Under the pieces are notes generated by a model. It was not told where the DNA came from. It was given only the letters and a program-made list of their open reading frames with translations, and ran no database searches. From the NCBI GenBank assembly GCA_964019425.1, contig OZ025788.1, forward strand, positions 434,001-498,000: a stretch of 64,000 bases of DNA, given 5' to 3'. The stretch comes from Flectonema sp. DT1601. Lineage: Eukaryota; Euglenozoa; Diplonemea; Diplonemida; Diplonemidae. A program made the translations under genes and the position numbers. Shown piece by piece: positions 33,401 to 48,400 of the stretch (position 1 is the first letter of the stretch; the number at the start of each line of letters is the position of its first letter).

Positions 33401-36400
33401 AGACAGATGTCATGAGGGAGTTTGTCGTGGTCAGGCAATATCATGTGAGACATTTAAAACAGAATCTCATGGACTCTACTGCACACCTCATATTATACCA
33501 AAGAATGTATTGTGTCCTGATGGTCTATGCAGTACTGAAGTATGTTGCAGGCAATGTGATGACCACTTTGCAACCAGACGATGTGACACAGCAGCGACCA
33601 GAGACGCGAAACTCTACACGGAACACAATGGAAGGTGTGTTAGCACGTATGAAGGAGTTGAACTCTCACACTACGCGAGAATCCTAAAATCGGTTGGTAA
33701 AATAGGACGTGTAATCGAATGTGGAGCTTACTGTGACCTCGATAACTGCACAGCCTACCAGGTTACAACTGATCCATTAGTTGAACGTCCTTGTTTTATA
33801 TTTACTGATGATAATAACAGAGGAGCATCTGATTTACTTATTGAAGAAACACCTGAAATTACACAAGGACATCCTGCTATTCCGAGACTAGTTAGAGTTG
33901 CAGAACAATCTGAGACCTGGACATTCATCAAACCATTCCCCGCTGTTGTATCTCAACAATCAATAACACCTTACTGTAAATCCAGTGGGTGTGATACGTC
34001 AACATGTTGTCCTGTATTGAAGTGTCCGAGTCGCTTATTAGATGTAGTTTGCAACTCTCGTCCTCATTGCTTTTATGATACCATTATGGATCAGTGTAGA
34101 GACCGTCCTCAGTTCTGTCACATAGCTGGAGGTTACGTAGCTTCCCTTACGGAGTGCACTGATAAGATGACGACGTATATTGAAATCGATCAATTCGGTG
34201 TCGCAATAACAACAGCTGGGAATAACATTCAGTTTGAAGGAGAGAATCCTTTTACTCTTCACTGGGATGGAATTCTAATTGATTATGTTGCTCACTTAAC
34301 TGCTTCTCTGGACAGATCTCGATTAGACGGTAACTTAAACTGGTGTAAAGTAACAATCACTAAAGTTACAACACCAGAAACTAAAATTGGATGTTTTAGT
34401 AGAAATTTAACATCACCATCAAAAGCATCAACCGTATCAACATGTCCAGAGGACTACCCGCATGCATTCTTTGGAGGTCATCGGTGTTGTGAAAGTGTTG
34501 TTCCAGTTAATACTTATAATCTCGGAGACTGCTCTGAGAATAATGTAGTCTGCACATCTCCGCCTTGTAGTGATTCGGAAAAATCGGACTACCAGAATTG
34601 TCAGCTGTCGGGATTTGAAACATTTCCAACATGTCTAAAACTTATATCATCAAACTCTGACTTGTGTTGTTCTACAACTTTAGAACATTGTGCTGGCCCG
34701 ATACCAGTTGGAAGTAGAAGAAGCCAACCTATTTATAACATGTGTAAATCAGCCTGTGATAAGCTGGCTACGTGTAGAACTAAATTTGAACAATGCGACT
34801 GGGAAGATAGATTTGCAACTCTCCAGACGTGTGCAGCATTCGTAGAACAGTATCCTGAGAGCTGTTGCAGAATGGATGGAAGCTTATCAAGATGTAAAGG
34901 TGAGATCCCTGATGGTCTATCAGGCGTTGACACAATGTACTCAATATGTCGTCTCGAGTGTAAAAATAAAGGTTACTATTGTCCAACGAAGAGACCAACT
35001 TCTTACAAGATCATTCAAGGAACTAACGCAACAACGGAATATTCTAACCAGCCAAATGAATCACCCTTCGCTACGAGCTTTGACAAGCAAAAAATGCAGC
35101 TGCTCTACACCGTTAACGACTTGGAACTTGCTGGAGTTGAGCCTGGGTCTGAAATAACTAAGTTAGCCTTCAGCATTACTGGAGGAGATGTTTCAATAAC
35201 TGACTACAATGTAAAGGTTGGTTGGACTGCAGTAACAGAAGTACCAGAGGATGACCCAATTGATATTGAGATCATAAATGATAAAACTGTTATTTCATCA
35301 ACAAGTCACAACTTAATTGACAACACATGGACTGACTTACAGTTAATGGGTTTTGGTCTTCAATGGGATGGATCATCAAGTTTAATTATCGAAATCTGTC
35401 GTGACACACCAACAGCATCAGCAATGCATCCTCCAACTGTTCCGGTCTTAATATCAACTACGTTATTTAGATCTGTGTTTTATAACTATCACAACACAGC
35501 TTGTCCTGAAAGCTGTGTCTGGTGTATTAACTCTGGTAACGATGATGCTTCAGGTTCGGGTTACAGAAGACCAGTCTTGAGAATACTGACTCAGAAGGAA
35601 AGATTCTCTCAGTGTAGTTTAATAGGAGAAGGAGGTACTACGAATTGTGCTCAGTATGTTGAACAAGATTCGAGTCGCTGTTGTTCTCGTGACAGAATTC
35701 TAAAGGCTACTCTTGATAGCTGTCTCGGAGAAATCCCGTGGCCAGGTGAATACGACAGTCCTATCTACGCAATATGTCCTGCTGAGTGTGAAGCTGCTCA
35801 GCGGTCATGTAGGTCTTTCTGTAAGTACACTCACCCACGTGCGATTGACTACGGCATGAGATGTGCATCCTACGGAATTATCCCGTCAACCATCCCCTGC
35901 CACTCACCTCCATGTTTGTCGTACAATTGTGACGCAGATAACGATTACAGATGTTTTGATGTCAGTGGTTCTAGTTGTTTTTTGCCTGCGGACCAGTTGC
36001 CGCTACCAGAAAAATACCATCTGTTTACATCAACAAACGTTCTTTCAGAGGTCTGTCGTGTTAACTGTAGTAGCTGTCCAAATGATTGTACCGCTCCTTT
36101 GAATGAATGTCCAGATGGAATAGTTTGTACTGACGACGACTTAACAGTAAATGGTGAATGGAAATGTGGTTGTAGATGTCCTTCAGAAACAATGTTAGAG
36201 TACACCGGTCCAGACTCTTCGAAGGATGTGATCTGTCCTGAGGAACCATCTGAAGTTGCAAGATGCTACCTTCATAAGAGGAGAGGCTGGTGTAACCATC
36301 CACCTATCGATGGGAGATGTGTATCTGTTGACTCAGATTACCTTGATTCGTATGATCATCCATTTTTGAGTGGAGGCAAGTGTGTTTGTGCACACGGACC

Positions 36401-39400
36401 TATTAATATCGGTACTTGTATAGATCCACAAGATGGAGTTGCAGACCTCGACAGAGGATGGTGTCTCAGAGACCCCCCAACTCCGATCCCAACACCAGCA
36501 CCAGAACCTGAACCACTTAAGTATGGAGATCATATTATCGGTTCATACGTTGGTATGGGTCGCTGCACTGATACGAATGGTAACTTTTACAGCAGATTGC
36601 AATTCACTGTCGCCGATGAGAAAGAGTGTCGCACAATTGCTGTTAAAGCGTCTTCTAATTGCGGAGTTCTTGGAATTGAGTATTCGTACCCAAATTGTAG
36701 TGTACTCGCAAAGAATGAGATATCCCCTGAAGAGGGTACTGAAAACAGTACTTGGATCGAAGAAAGGGGAATTGCGGCAACAACAGGTGTGGCTGGTAGT
36801 TCCCTAATCCCAAGCTTAACAGCTGAGGAAAGTTATGAAACAGCCTGTTGGAACTACAAGGAAGGTCCTTGTGGACTGGTTGACAATTGTACTTGTGAGA
36901 AGTACACCATCGAAGGCTCTGATACCATAGAAACACTTGAAGACGTTGATGTTTGTATTATGAGTTCTGATAATATTTGTATGCAGAATGAAAGAAGGTG
37001 TATAAGTTGTGAAGCTAAAGACCCTTTCCTTCCCATTTGTCCTTTATTGGGTAACGACTCACCATTCATTGAGACTCAAGGAGGAGAGATTGAAATACAA
37101 CAATCTGGATACTCTCACGATTATATTATTGTCACTGATCAACCAACGTGTGAGGAAGCTGGTTTTGAAACTATCACTTCTTCTGAGGAATGTAAGCAAG
37201 CTCTCTGTCAAACAAACGGAATTGAGTGGTTGCTGTCAAACTTTAAACCTGCATTCATAATAGGATGTATTGCTGTGTATGATGAGAACACAGTTTTTAA
37301 AGCTGCTCATCTCACTATGAAAGAAGACATTGAAGAGCGTCAGTTAAACTGTATAGAATCATCAAGACGAAACCAAAGATGTTTATGTAAACGTCGGAGG
37401 GGATCAGTTGTAGAAACCGATTTATTATCGTGTGCTGATCTGGAAGTAGATTACAGTGAAGGAGTTTATTTCTTACAAGAATCTGGTTCTTGTGGCTCAG
37501 CTGAGGGATTTCCAGTTTATAAAATAGGTAAACCACCTGACGGAATAAAACGTGTTCCTGCTATTGGTGCCGAAGATATTACTGACCACGATGAATGTAA
37601 GTTTGCTGCTTGTCGACTTCTGTCACTTGGAATTCAGGGAGACCTAACAGACTTTGGTGGATATCCTATTAAACAAAGGTTGATGCCTTATACTGGTTCT
37701 CAAGAATGGACTGGAGGATGTAGTGTTCAAAAAAGTGAGGACAGGGTTTGGTTCACGAGATCAGAATCTGAAACATGCACACCCAAAGCAGGAATTCCAG
37801 CTGAAGGAAACTGCCCGAGAGGTTGTTATTATAATGATTATTCTGAGCAATGTAAAGTTACCAGACAATCTCAGTCAATTTGTACTTCATCGGAACCTTG
37901 CATATGTAGGAAAGTACCAGCAGCAAGAGCAGACTTAGTTATCGGTATCCGAATGAGTATCACAGAGGAGTACGTTAATCAAATGATCAACACTCCGATT
38001 GTCGCATTAACGGGACGAACACAAAGTAAGTCGGGATTTAAAAAGTTAGTACAACTAAGAGATTTATTTAAACAATTCTTCATTGATGATGGTAACATTG
38101 AGAACCCAACAGGTTCAGAGATGAGGATGTCTCGTATTTGTTTCAGAACAGACAGAACTACACCTCTCAGACTTTGCAGATCAGAAGAAGAGATTCGAAA
38201 TGCGCTCGGCTCACAACCAACTGATGCTCCCGATGGCAGTGAACTCGAATCCGACGACGATGGCGGGGGAATGTTTGAAGTTCGATTCTCGATGGATCTC
38301 ACGGATGCGGAGGATGACAAGAAGTTCATGTTGGCCCGCAAGAATCAACTTAACTGGACCAAGTTTGAGAACGAGCAGTTCCAGATGAAAAAGTTGGAAT
38401 ACGTTGAGGTTGTTGAACCGTACGGTCCTGTTGCTGACCCTCTTTGTGTTTTCGAATCTGATGACCCGTGTTACCTATCAGTTGACTTTAGGATTTCAGG
38501 TACTCTAGCTAAATGTGACGCATGTGCGTCTATTCCATGTACTTCAGATTATGATATTAGGTACTCTTCAAGTGGTGAAAGAATTGAACCACTTTGTGAT
38601 GAAAGAGAAGTAGAATTGATGGCATTCGAAGAGACCACACTAACGTTTGGGTCCCTCGCTACTACGGCCAGAGGGTTCCCAGATCAAAAAGGACCAACAA
38701 CAATTCTAATTAGTAAATCAACAATAGCAGGAAACGTCAGAATGGGTGTAAGAATCGGAAAAAATCCGAACATGGACGTGAACGCAGCTGCATCAGAAAC
38801 ACATTTCAGATCAGCTCTTGATGCTGAAGGTGACGATGTTGCGATATTAAAGGCTTGTGGACCATTTGCTATTGGTCTTGTTGGAAGTGGTCTTTTTGAA
38901 AGAAACTCTGTAAAGATGAGAGTCTGCTATCCAAGAGCTCCATGTCCACACGCATGTTCTGGAGAAGCTGCAGATGGGAGTAGTTATGGAAGCTGCGTGT
39001 TAACAGATCCCTGGGTGCAAAAAATTGAAGGAACTTTTGTTCCGTCTGTGAAGTGCCAATGTAATGAAGGATTTGGTAAGATGGTTGACGGTCTCCTTGA
39101 CTGCCGTAAGTGTGCTATTGGTAGATTTCCTCAACCAGGTGATGGTGAGAATCCTTGTACTAAAATGTGTACCATTAACTCTGGTGGTATTCCTCATGGA
39201 TACCTTGAAGGTGAAGCAGATCATTGCACATGTCACGGAGGATGGCTTGGGGACGATTGTTCCATTTGTCAGACACGCGGTGCTTCTCGTTATGGAAAGT
39301 TCTGTAATGAAACGAGAACTGGATTGCAATACGGATTTAATAGAACTCTTATTATTGACCATGCTTTCACATTAACAACTCCTCCATGGAAGGTATCTGG

Positions 39401-42400
39401 ACCTGAATTCGCAATCATCAGATTAAACAGTTCTGAATACATCTCTGAAGTGACTCTGACTACTAGGGATTCTTTGTCACAGAATGCTCAACGGACTTTT
39501 CAAAAGAATGACTTTAAAACGTCCCCTGGAGTAATCGACTCAATGTATTATGGATACGCTCCATCCCCAACTCCCCGTGGTTGTGTAGAGATGACTAGAG
39601 GAACTGTTTATCTTCATGTTTTGATTGAATCGAGTGTAAAAGTTTATTCAGTATCTGGAGGTAAGTTCACGTTGCAATGCACTAATACGATTGCTATTTA
39701 CTATGAAAATATGAAGATTTCAAACTGCCGTGGACCTCGTGCATTTGGAGATGACTACTTCACTGGAATCGAAACAGCAACTTTTTATCTTGACCCATCA
39801 GGTGGTGGCAGAGACTGGTTGATATTCACAAAGAGAAACAAAGTTTGCGCAGCTGTGGGAACATCAAACGGTGACATGACATTCAGAACCGATGCCGATG
39901 CGAAGAGTAGAGATTTGTTTAATTTATTTGACCTCCCTTCTATACCAGTAACAAACACCGATTCAGTATCTTCAATTACTGAGAGGTACAACATATTCCA
40001 TCCATCATATGACAGAAATGAAGATTGCACTAAAGATAATGGAATCTTAGCAAATCATATTTGTGTCAAACCTCAAGATGACTACACATGGGATGACATT
40101 GATATAATAGGTGATGATGTCAAGTTCTTTAAGTATGGTGAGAAAGGAGAAGTTAGAGTATTTAAATACTTGTCAGATCATTGTTGTGATAGCGAGAAGC
40201 GAGTTTGTGAATGCGGTTCTCGAATTCTTGATCGGCTTGATTCTGACAGACCAGCTGATTACACATATCCGGCAACAACAAAAAGACCAAGGGACTTTAA
40301 GGTTTTGTATATTAACAAGGATGTTGAGACTGATCCTGTTTCGTTTAATTTCACTGCTGCTGGAAAGCTTCGGGCTGTGGCTTCGGCATCGCAGTTTGCT
40401 AACTTAAGTGACGACTACCCAACATTGTATGCATCTGAGTATGTTGTTATTATTAATGATGAAGGAGATGAAAAAGTGATTGCGAATGTTCTTCCTGGGC
40501 TTCAATACCCAGCAGCGATATCAGTGAAGAGCGCTTTCTCAGACACAATAAAGTCAGTTGCTACATCGGATTCAAGTGTGTTGAAATACAACGTAAAAGT
40601 TACTGATGTTACAGGAAAGGCACTTGAGTTAAGCAATGATGCGATATCTGTTACTCTGAAAAGGTGTTCTGCTCCTCTTTCTGGTGATCAACGAAACGCT
40701 TTGGATGAATTACAAGGTGCCATTACAAATGATTCTAAAATACGGAATTTCTTATTAGATGAAAACGATTGTGTTGATACTCAAGATCAATGGATTAGTG
40801 GTCGACTTGATGGAACAGACTTAACTGATCGTACAACAGTCATTCGTATTTCTGACATTGCGATCAGTCATCAAGGTTGGTACAGACTGGTATTCACACA
40901 CGTCAAGTCTGGTCTTAGTGCTGTGTCGTCACATGTTAATATCATAACAGAAACGTGTCCAGCCGACAGTACCGATGCTGATCCTTTCGCAGAATGTATT
41001 CAACATTGCGTGATTGAAGAGAACAAACTGGCTGCTTTGTGTAATATCAGTATTGGTAGTAACAAGGAATTCCTATCTATGCATGTGAAGGCTATTTCTC
41101 ACGCAAGAATTGAATTTGATATCGAAAAGATTGTACAGCCATGTTGTCATGGTAAGGGTCTTTGCTGTGCAGGTAACGACTCATGTTCATCTCACACTGA
41201 GAAGGTATTCAATACTGCCGATGCTGTAAGTAATGAGAAGTGTGACTGTCATGAGTCTTTTGAGTTTGGATTTTACGATCAACGTGTTCACAGCAACTGT
41301 TCAAGTTGTAAGGCCGGATTCACTGGTGATAAATGTACTAGTGATACTTCTCTGCCATTTGTAAAACCGGAAATCCCTGAATTTAAGCTTCTTGCTGGAG
41401 AGCAAAAGTTCTTCGTCTTCAGTGTCCAAGGAGAAACATCTTTCAATATGGATATTGAAACTCTGAATCATTTAAAAGGAGGAGACGCTGACTTAACAGT
41501 TACCTTCTTAGAGTGCCCTGGACAGGACTTGTCGGGTGTCATTGATAGAAATGTTGTGTCGGTACCTTGCAACGGTCGAGGTGTTTGCAGCTTCGAAACC
41601 AGCGGAATAACAAAATGCCATTGCAATCCGGAATTCCAAGGTATTGCTTGTGAGAAACAGTGTTGTGGAGGAAGAGGTATTTGTGAGGATGTCGTAGACT
41701 TCGTATCTCAAACTACTACCCGTGATTGTACTCACTGCTACTCTAGTCCAAACAAAGGGTATTGGGCAAACAGTGACTCTTTCTGTGATGGGACTGATTG
41801 TGAACGTGGAGGTTCAATATCTTACCCGACAGCTAACTGTGTTGTTAAAGATACTACAGGTTACTCCGAGTGTAGCAGTAAAGAACTAGTCTATCAACGA
41901 TTTGTAAATTGGAGAGGTCTTACCACTCCGGGTGATATTGAATTCGCAGGTCTTCGACTTAACAACATCGACGGGGATTATCTCTCAAAACGTTTTGTTA
42001 TTTATGCGACTGTCGCACCAACTGATGGGAGACATGCACCACCTCAATCACCACCTGAAGAAGCTCAACTATGTGGGGTAATATATCCTTCTCAAAGTGT
42101 ATCTTGTACAGATAATAGTGTTTGGGACTCAAGTATTCGACAATGCAAGTGTGACTCTGCTTACACATGTATGAGAGGTTTTTGTAGTCAAACAATTTCA
42201 TCATCGGGTGTAACACAAGCATGTGGAGTACCTCCAGGAAGTAATGGATGCGATCAGAGTCTTGGTTTATTTAGTTCTGACGGATTGTGTTCGTGTGTAC
42301 TTGTTCAAAGTGATGGTGATCAGGTAATTCACCGTGTTTGTGAATCTGGGATGTGTTTACAAACGTCGTTACCAGTGTCGTCCTTATGGACAGCTAATGG

Positions 42401-45400
42401 TGCTATAGAGAATGGAACTGACGCTGATTTAAAACTACGATGGACTACAAACTACCCTGAAAGCAGATACTTTGAAGTAGTTGGTGTCTCTGAGACAAGA
42501 TCTAATCTTGGCGGTGGGACGCTTTTAATTGACATCACTCGTTGGATGCAAACTCATGTATCGTTCAGCAGTCATGAAACATTCGATTTATCATTTGTGA
42601 TTACTGCTGAAGGAGATGATGAAGCCACAACCATTCCGGCATTCTCTGAAACAGAATTAGTCTTAAAGAAGAAAAAGGCTTTCATGGACAGATTGTTTTA
42701 TTCTTCTGAAAACAGTCTCGGATCAAGTATGCAGAATGGACATCCATTCTACTCAATGAAGGTCGCATCAGATATTACAAACCCGAATAAACCATCAGTA
42801 CTCGATATGTTTCAATACAACCATGACGACACAGCAAGAGAAGGCAAGTGTGAGACTCCTACTGGTGATGAATGTGATTGTGATCCCAGAGCTTTTTACC
42901 AAGATCCGGTTGACTACATTCAGATTGATAATGTTATGTACTTCTTAGCAGTTACTGATTGGGAATCTCAAGAGTATAAGTCAGCTCCATGTCAGTCTCT
43001 TTGGGGAAATGACGCAGTGTTTCAGGGAGCGAGAGAATTATTTTACTCAACCGGTGCTCCTGACTTGGAACGTAAGCATACCAGATCACCAAAGAAGTTC
43101 CATCTCGGAACATCGGAATTCCCTGACCTTGAACAACAAGAACAAGCAACTCTTAGAGATAAGTTAATAGGAATGAGAGTCTTCACAAGAGCAAAAGATC
43201 TTGTTTCATTTAAAGGATACGATTCAGACTTTCATGACAGAAGATTAGTATTCTCTGGAGTTTCTGGTGGTGGTATCTCTCCAACTACAGCGACAAATAC
43301 TAGTGAGCAACAAACAATTCTTTCATTATTAACACCACAGATATGGACAATCTCATTAACAAAAGATGCTAAACCTGTATCAGTACCAGAACTATTAGTT
43401 ACTAATGTTATCTTTCCAAGCTACATGACTGAGATCGAAATCAACGGTGAGAATTACTTGTTCATGTTGGGTGAGGAAAGACGTCTCCATTATGGGAACT
43501 CTCAATTCGCACCAGCTCAAGTTGGATACGGTGGTTCAAAACCAACAACCAGATACCTAATTGCGACTCGTATTAGTGTTTGGGCTTATAAGGGATCAAA
43601 CAGGGACGGCATTGCTATTAACATAGTTCCAGTAAATGGAACAAAAATAGTTCCGAGTCAATGTGAACATATTCAAGGTAACCCTGGGTTCACAAAGTTC
43701 CAAAACACAATAATATTTTACTATAACGACGGGACTGGAATGAGACTTTGGGAATGGACTGGAGGTTCAACTGAGGCATCATCTCTGAGACTGAGAAATG
43801 ACGTTGGAGAGTTGTCAGCTGTAATACCTCCTTTGCAAAAAGGTTACTTTACTCCAATTGTATTTAAAAAATACATATTTCTGTCACTATCTACTGAGTC
43901 ACAAACTGAAACTCCATCAGCTACATGTAAACAACCACTCTGTCCTAATCAGGTTCATACTTATCAAAGATCATTTCAATGTATTGAAAACAGAGGAAAC
44001 GTTTCAATTTACAAATGGGAAGGAGGCACTAAGTCAGCCAAACTATTAGTACCTTCTCACGAAGAGATGGGTTGGGTTGATCCAAAGTGGACTGTTGTAA
44101 ATGATGACAACACTGGAATGTTTTATGTTCTTCACAAGGGTGGCATGACTGATATTGGAGCTCACTTGCGGAACTCTGATCCAGTAACTGGAGAGAAGGT
44201 TCCATTCCCCCAGTTCGAATCTAGAGAAGAAGAGGTACTGGTATACTTTAGCTTCTCTGAATCTGATTCTGAATCTGAATCTGAATCTGGAACTTGGGAT
44301 GTCGTTCAACCTCAAGGAATGATTCAGTGGGGACGTGACATGGTCTATTGGGGTTACGATATTGCTGAAGTAGAGTCTGGTATCTTAGGTGAAAACGACT
44401 GCTACCCACCGGGAAGACTTCAGGAAATACAATCAACCGACGTGGGCAGTAATGGAACATTTGAAGTATTTAAAGCAATGTCTGGTATCAATATACCATC
44501 ATACCAAGGGTGTAGGAGAATCATGTTTAGGATATCAGCTGATGGTTCTGGCAGTCCAGTGACTATGGTCTATGGATCTGAGTCAGACGGTCTTGGGGTA
44601 CCTAACAAACAATGTTGTAGAGAGCAGTACTCCGTGCCACAGGAATTCAGAAAGGCTCGCTGGCCATCAGGTGTTTCAATGAAAGGGTTAGCTGGTGGTA
44701 TCTGTTCATTGGGAGATGACGATTGCATCATTGACTCTAGCAAGATTGTGAGCACTCCGAGGGGTTGTTTGAAATGTGAATTACAACAAACCGGGTATTT
44801 TCCTGACCGGAGATCTATCGATTCAGATTCAACAGTAAATTCATTCATTTACCCAACACTGACTGGACCAATCTCAAGAGAATACTCATTATTATCAACT
44901 TGGTCTCAACCAAGTAATGGATGGTGGTTCACTGGATTCCATTCTATTTGGACTGATCAGCGTTCTGCTTATGCTTCTGGAGATGCTACCAACTCGGATG
45001 GAATGTCAACAGGTGCGAATATCTCACCATCACAGTTATACCAACCAGGTTCATTCGGATCCCGTGAGTCATGGCCTCGTACTATGGCCGTTTGGAAAAC
45101 AAAACCAGCTCCAGCTGGAGAACTTTGTGAAGAATGTGCTGAGTACTACTACGGTCAGAAGTGTACTCTTCAATGTCCTATTGCTGAACAATCATCTTGT
45201 AATGAAATAATAGACAGGACAACATGTATGACATATGACTGTAAATGGGATCAAACAACTGAGGAGTGTAAAAACGTTCCTTGTAGTGGTTTCCCTTGCG
45301 ATGATGGTATCTTTGGAACTGGACAGTGTAGATGTGGAAGTAGAAGGGCAGGTATTGCCTGTGAGTACACCAACACAGCAACAATAACACAATTCCCAGT

Positions 45401-48400
45401 TGTAGAGGATACAATAGTTTCTCTATCAGGATTAGGATGTGTTCGTGAATGTGGTGTTCCTTCACAAAATGACTGCACCGCCGTCGTTAAAGGATGTAGA
45501 GAAGCAGGTAAGAAGGTACCATGTTGTGGTCGTTCATCATCACCTTACTCAATTACTGAGAATCGTATCGCTATCTTCAAATGGAAGATTCCAACATCAA
45601 GACTACCTTCAAATATTGGTACTGTTGATAATATCGTACTTCACTTGTTTGAAGAGGAAAGTTTAAAATGTGATGAACCTGCTACTATTGGTGTTTACTT
45701 TGTAGACTCTGCCGCTACAGATACTATTGAGGGTAGCTTCTCTGCTACCGATGGTAAAACTCTTATGGACAACGCAATGTTAGTTGGTGAGTACGAGACA
45801 GCAGCAACTGTTGGAGGTAGAAGAGCAACGATCCCCATAATGAAATACTTTCTGAATTCAGGTTTAAATATTGATAATATAACATCTTCTAATGGAATCG
45901 TCATCGCTCTCAAACTAATGTCTCCGAGCAACTGCAGACCTCTTTACAGACCTCGCGAGTACTCCGATAGTTGGGCTGCTGACTGCGCGGCTAGCGGCTG
46001 CAATGTGTTTAGAGCAGCTGATGCCGATCACGTCGCAGAAGTTATTGTTAATTCGTTGCAAACTCCTTTCATGGAAATCAGGTCTGGAGAGTTGACACTC
46101 GGCAACATCTACATTTCAACAAGAGACGACGTTACGGAAGGCTCGAGAGGCATCGGTTCCTTAGCAAATGAAGCGATAGATGAAGAGAAAATAACAACTC
46201 ACTTATTCGAGCCTAACGGACGTCCACTAATAGGACACAGATCAGAACAGCATTATGTGTCAAATATTATTCTTGATCCATTCGCTTCTAAGGATATTCA
46301 AAACCTAGCTGCTTGTACTCAAGTAGGTGATCAACGTAATGAGGGTTGTTCTATTATGGTTCCTTTAAATAGTGCTATTGCTGTTGTTCGTGTTCTTGGG
46401 TTCAGGGAATCAACCATAAAACTATCTCCAAAATTCGTTGAGCAAGGAATGTTTACAGACGCCTCCCAGTTGGGTGAATGTATTAGAAATCCAGATCTAG
46501 GACATTGGGAAGGTCTATTCTGTTCAGGTTGTCATTTCCAGTTCGACAACTCAGAGCGCAGCAAGTGTACCAACTACAAAATGAAGAATTGCACAGATGA
46601 CGATTGTAATGGAGGAAAATGTGTTGATAATCCGGAGACTGGAAATCTGTTTCAAAAATGTGAGTGTGCGAATGCTACCTCTGTAGGATCACAATGTGAG
46701 AAGACGTGTGTTTGTGATCATGGTGAATGTGACGCATCTGGAAGATGTATCTGCTATGCTTCATATGATAAAGGATTTTGGGTTGGAAAGAATTGTAGCA
46801 GATGTTTTAACGGTCGATGGGGAAGCACTTGCGAGCTTGACTGTCAATGTCAACATGGTCAATGTGGGGAGAACAGTTCTTGCATCCCAGGCTCTTGTAG
46901 TAATGACGCCACTGATGGTTTCTGGATGTCAGAAAACTGTGATTATTGCCTCGACGGATACTACGGTGATCGCTGCCAGCACTCTTGTGCTGACCACTGT
47001 GAAGCAACCTACAATGGAATCTGTTCAAATGAAAGATGTATTTGTGGTAATGGTACTCTAAGCGACTACGCAGGGATTTGTGTTCCGTGTAATGAGGAAA
47101 CTGACTGCAATGGTAAAGGAACTTGCGTTGCGGAAGAGAACAAACTGTGCTCATGCTTCACAGATGATACAAACGGACATTGGGATTTCAAAATGAACTG
47201 CAGCTCTTGTCTAGCAACACATTGGGGACCGCAGTGTACTTCAGCGTGTGAATGCAGCCGTGGAACTTGTGATGAACGAGGTGTCTGTACCTGTATTGAA
47301 GGTTGGACGGGATCATTCTGTTCGGAGTGTGCTGAGGGCTACATCGGTAAGAACTGTGAGAGTATAAATGCATTGAGCGTTAGAAAGGTAAGGATATCAC
47401 TCCCAGACACCTACGAGGTGAAGGGCGAAGGACTAACAAGAAAACAAGGCATTTCATCAGGTGCTATGCTTTGGTCACACACAGGTAGATTCCATTCTGC
47501 TAAAAATGAAAAGCGTAAAGACGCAGAACCTGGAGACACAGAACTACTAATCACATCAACGGGTGTCAGAGGAGCTTCAAACATGTTGAGTGTCAGTGTT
47601 CATTCAAAACCTTACAGTTCATCAGTTCAGTGGCATAGAGGAACTCATAATATATTCTCTGTACATGCTCGTACTGCGTCTGGTGGTATCTTTGGTCAAG
47701 AAGTAGTTGGAATAAGTCAAACAGATGATTACATTATATTCATAGTTGATGGTCCTAATCCATACGTTGCTAGAATGTTAGCATCTGTCAGTATGCATAT
47801 GCATCCTGATGAAGGGTTCCCGGACATAAACTTTGATGAATCAAAGCGTTGTGCTGATCAAGTTGGTGTTGGTAGAGTTAGTTATGGATGTCCCGCAGGA
47901 ACAGAAGTTGTAATTTATAGTTCAGATGACAATTCTGAGAGAGGTATTGTTGTCAGCAAAAGTACAACATATAGTGAATTCTCGTGTGTGAAACTACTTA
48001 TTGATAGGCAATGCGACACACAAGAATCTATCAGCACAAAATGTTCCATTTGTCCTTCAGGACAGATTGGAATCAAACATAGTTACATGTCCCCTCGTAA
48101 AAACGTTCAGAAATGGAGAGAATTCTTAGAACCAAACGACCCACGTCCGTTATCAATTGAGACGTGGTCATTCTCTGAAAATAAGCAATTAATAACATCA
48201 CTCTTACTAGTCAGTAACAGGAGTATTAATTCAATAACCCCATACGCCTACTACATCAGACAGATTATCATTGGAGAACCAGACAGTAACTTCGGAAGCT
48301 TATCCTTGAACACTAATCACTATGAGTTAAATACATTTGATCCAAGAGTTAAATTCAATGCTTGGTCTGATGTCCATGCTGTGCATGTTCATGAGGATTC

